Below are positions 31,721 to 33,971 of a DNA stretch of 33,971 bases, piece by piece. The stretch's first letter is position 1. Each line of letters starts with the position of its first letter. The notes below the pieces were generated by a model, which worked only from the letters and a program-made list of their open reading frames with translations, searched no databases and was not told the DNA's origin. Source of the DNA: Actinomycetes bacterium (GTDB lineage Bacteria > Actinomycetota > Acidimicrobiia > Acidimicrobiales > UBA8190); the NCBI GenBank assembly GCA_021848085.1, contig JAJZNB010000153.1:1-33971 (forward strand). Reading direction: 5' to 3'. A program made the position numbers and the translations under genes.

Positions 31721-33444
31721 GCTCGTCTCCTGTCGTACTCGGGCCGCTGGCCGGTGCCGTAGCGGCGGAGGGCGCCGTCGGGCCCCGCCGCGTTGGGTCG
31801 GGAGAAGATCCAGTTCTGCCAGGCGGTGAGCCGCCCGAAGATCTTCGTCTCGATCGTCTCGGGTCCGACGAAGCGGAGGTTGGCCTCGAGCCCGGTGAGG
31901 GCGTCGGGGCTGAAGCTGGCCCGCTCCTCCACGGCGATGCGGATCTCGTCGTCCCAGTCGAGGTCGTCGGGGGCGACGGTGACCAAGCCCAGCTCCACCG
32001 CCTCTGCGGCCGCCAGCGGCTGGCCGACGCGCTTCTCGACGGCGGTGCGGGCCTCGTCGTCGCCGAAGAAGCGGCTCTCGAGGCGGGTGAGGTCGTTGCC
32101 CATCGGCAGCGGCCCCAGGTTGGCCGGGCCGACCACGATGGCAGCGGGTTCGGCGTCGGGGCCGGCGCCTTCGAACAGGCCGGCCAGCTGATAGCTGCGG
32201 TCGGCGACCAGAGCCAGCTCCAACAACGATCCGGCGAAGCAGCTGCCGGGCTCGATCAGGGCGATGAGGCTGCGGCTGGTGACGTCGAGACGCTTCAGGG
32301 TCCGCTTCAGGTAGAGGATGATCTCGTTGGCCAGCCAGTCGTCGCGGTGCTCGAGCAGCAGCCGGTCGTAGGCCAGCACCCGCTGGGGGTCACCGACGGT
32401 GCGCAGCACCCAGGTGCCCAGCTCCATCTCGTTGGTGCGCAGGTCGAGGATCAGATCGTCGAGCTCGCGGGTGACGGCCAAGGTCCAGAGGTCGGCGCCC
32501 AGGCGGTGGACGTCGTCGATGGTGGCCGGGGCGTCGGCCTCGGGGCCGAAGACGGTGATGTTGGCCACCGCGGCCTGCCGGTCGAGCTCGGCCCGCACGT
32601 AGCGGTAGGTGACGGCGTGGTCGCTGCGCTCCTTGGCCAACGGACCCAGGGTGCAGCCCGGGGTGGTGGCGGGTCGGGTGGAGCGGTGGGCCAGCTCGGC
32701 GGCACGACGGGCGACGGTGTCGGTCCAGGCCTGGCGGGGCACCACCTCGTCGACCAGGTGCCAGTCGACGGCGCGCTGGCCGCCGATCCCCTCGGCCCGA
32801 GTGGCGAAGGCGTCGGCCAGGTCGCGCCGGACCCGGCGCTTGTCGACCACCCGGGTGAGCCCGCCGGTGCCGGGGAGCACGGCCAGCAGCGGCAGCTCGG
32901 GCAGCGACACCGTCGAGGACCGGTCGTCGACCAGGGCGATGTGCTCGCAGGCCAACGCCAGCTCGTAGCCGCCGCCCGACGCCGTGCCGTTGAGGGCGGC
33001 CAGCCAGACCTGCCCCGAGTTGGCGCTGGCGTCTTCCATGCCGTTGCGGGTCTCGTTGGTGAACTTGCAGAAGTTGACCTTCCACGGGTGGCTGGAGCTG
33101 CCCAGCATGCGGATGTTGGCCCCGGCGCAGAAGATCTTGTCCTTGGCGCTGGTCAGCACCACCACGCGCACCTCGGGGTGCTCGAAGCGCAGCCGCTGCA
33201 CGGCGTCGTAGAGCTCGATGTCGACGCCCAGGTCGTAGGAGTTGAGCTTCAGCTCGTAGCCGGGGACCAGGCTGCCGGCCTCGTCGACGTCCATGGCCAG
33301 GGTCGCCACCGTCCCGTCGACGTCGAGGTGCCAATGCCGGTACCGGCTGGGATCGACCCGGAACTCCACCCGGGGCTGCGGCTGGGCATCACCGCCCGGG
33401 GCGGCCGCCGGGACCTGATCCTCCAGAGATGTCTGAACCACCAT
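31717..33444 (-). CDS. boxC: 2,3-epoxybenzoyl-CoA dihydrolase (benzoyl-CoA-dihydrodiol lyase) BoxC
   Basis: VEFRVDPSRYRHWHLDVDGTVATLAMDVDEAGSLVPGYELKLNSYDLGVDIELYDAVQRLRFEHPEVRVVVLTSAKDKIFCAGANIRML...NGTASGGGYELALAC; ATGA overlap with boxB. Confidence 0.95.
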   Translation of the reverse strand: MVVQTSLEDQVPAAAPGGDAQPQPRVEFRVDPSRYRHWHLDVDGTVATLAMDVDEAGSLVPGYELKLNSYDLGVDIELYDAVQRLRFEHPEVRVVVLTSAKDKIFCAGANIRMLGSSSHPWKVNFCKFTNETRNGMEDASANSGQVWLAALNGTASGGGYELALACEHIALVDDRSSTVSLPELPLLAVLPGTGGLTRVVDKRRVRRDLADAFATRAEGIGGQRAVDWHLVDEVVPRQAWTDTVARRAAELAHRSTRPATTPGCTLGPLAKERSDHAVTYRYVRAELDRQAAVANITVFGPEADAPATIDDVHRLGADLWTLAVTRELDDLILDLRTNEMELGTWVLRTVGDPQRVLAYDRLLLEHRDDWLANEIILYLKRTLKRLDVTSRSLIALIEPGSCFAGSLLELALVADRSYQLAGLFEGAGPDAEPAAIVVGPANLGPLPMGNDLTRLESRFFGDDEARTAVEKRVGQPLAAAEAVELGLVTVAPDDLDWDDEIRIAVEERASFSPDALTGLEANLRFVGPETIETKIFGRLTAWQNWIFSRPNAAGPDGALRRYGTGQRPEYDRRRA

Positions 33445-33468
33445 GGGCTCCCCCTCGATCGCCGATAC

Positions 33469-33496
33469 ATCCTACAAGTAAGTCGCTGTCCGTCAA
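33469..33496 (-). promoter_or_regulatory. Putative sigma70-type promoter of the box operon
   Basis: Minus strand TTGACG (33496-33491), 16-nt spacer, TAGGAT (33474-33469), then GGGGGAG RBS and ATG 33444; lies in a locally AT-richer stretch. Confidence 0.55.
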
Positions 33497-33503
33497 GTAT
33501 ACG

Positions 33504-33971
33504 TCATATGTGATCGACGGTGGGCGGCGGTCCGCTTCGGCCGGCCCGTCCGCCGGTGCCCGCAGCGCAGCCGGTGCCGCCAGGGCAGGCGCAGCCGGTG
33601 CCGCCAGCGCAGCCGGTGCCGCCACGACCAGCGGTGGGGGCGGCCGCTTGGCGTGGAGCGCCCGGCGGCCCCGAGAAGCCGATCGGGTAGCCTGGTCTCT
33701 TCGCGCGGGCGTAGCTCAATGGCAGAGCCCCAGCCTTCCAAGCTGGCCATGCGGGTTCGATTCCCGTCGCCCGCTCTCGTGTTCCGTATTCGAACTCGGG
33801 CACGTTGAAGATGTCGTCGAAGGGCGGACGGTACTCCTCGTGGCAGATCCGCCCGTCTTTCACGTCGAGCCGTTCGAACACCGCGGCGTTGAACTGCTTG
33901 CGGGTGCGGTCGGTGGCCTTGCGGTAGGCGTCGCCGCAACGGGTGGCGAAAGTGACGGCCAGCTCCAAGAT
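33504..33971 (-). CDS. Serine (large) recombinase C-terminal portion, partial at right edge; ORF reads through the antisense of tRNA-Gly
   Basis: LELAVTFATRCGDAYRKATDRTRKQFNAAVFERLDVKDGRICHEEYRPPFDDIFNVPEFEYG resembles the C-terminus of actinobacterial serine recombinases; residues after this (ATGIEPAWPAWKAGALPLSYARA) are antisense tRNA translation, so the homologous part is only about 33782-33971. Confidence 0.6.
   Translation of the reverse strand: MLELAVTFATRCGDAYRKATDRTRKQFNAAVFERLDVKDGRICHEEYRPPFDDIFNVPEFEYGTRERATGIEPAWPAWKAGALPLSYARAKRPGYPIGFSGPPGAPRQAAAPTAGRGGTGCAGGTGCACPGGTGCAAGTGGRAGRSGPPPTVDHI
33566..33625. repeat. 18-bp direct repeat, 3 copies
   Basis: cgcagccggtgccgcca(g/c) at 33566-33583, 33590-33607 and 33608-33625. 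Confidence 0.8.
33705..33775 (+). tRNA. tRNA-Gly(TCC)
   Basis: Acceptor GCGGGCG/CGCCCGC with discriminator T, D arm GCTCAATGGCAGAGC, anticodon arm CCAGC-CTTCCAA-GCTGG (anticodon TCC), T arm GCGGG-TTCGATT-CCCGT. Confidence 0.95.

Noticed and set aside
33685-33780. Peptide ATGIEPAWPAWKAGALPLSYARA as a protein domain
   Set aside because: It is the translated antisense of tRNA-Gly, a well-known annotation artefact.

Overview
GC-rich actinobacterial chromosome segment (Acidimicrobiia-like gene content is inferred, not proven). It is densely coding, with about 22 CDS that I can support plus one tRNA. Main blocks: (i) an FAD/NADPH oxidoreductase-flavodoxin fusion open to the left edge, followed by an Rrf2 regulator with a large C-terminal extension; (ii) a K+ channel, a DrrAB-like ABC exporter, an acyl-CoA ligase and an F420/LLM oxidoreductase; (iii) a DUF1345-like membrane protein, a carboxymuconolactone-decarboxylase-family protein, an LLM oxidoreductase, a ROK/polyphosphate-glucokinase-like kinase, a MalY/PatB-like aminotransferase and WhiB; (iv) a CoA-disulfide-reductase/rhodanese fusion behind a CsoR/CstR-type operator candidate; (v) a YhaN/YhaO (SbcCD-like) pair, a DedA protein, a DpgC-like cofactor-free dioxygenase homologue, a small hydrophobic protein missing from the ORF track, a phytoene-desaturase-like FAD enzyme, another LLM oxidoreductase and an orphan molybdenum hydroxylase large subunit; (vi) an aerobic benzoyl-CoA (box) operon boxC-boxB-benzoate-CoA ligase without boxA, next to tRNA-Gly(TCC). 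A serine-recombinase C-terminus runs into that tRNA. The most interesting non-coding signals are a perfect 26-bp palindrome at a putative leaderless promoter (8873-8898), a shared leaderless -10 arrangement at several genes, a multibranch inverted-repeat structure at 25243-25306, and many 13-18 bp tandem duplications. No CRISPR array or obvious defence island was seen. All calls are from reading the sequence; no database search was run.
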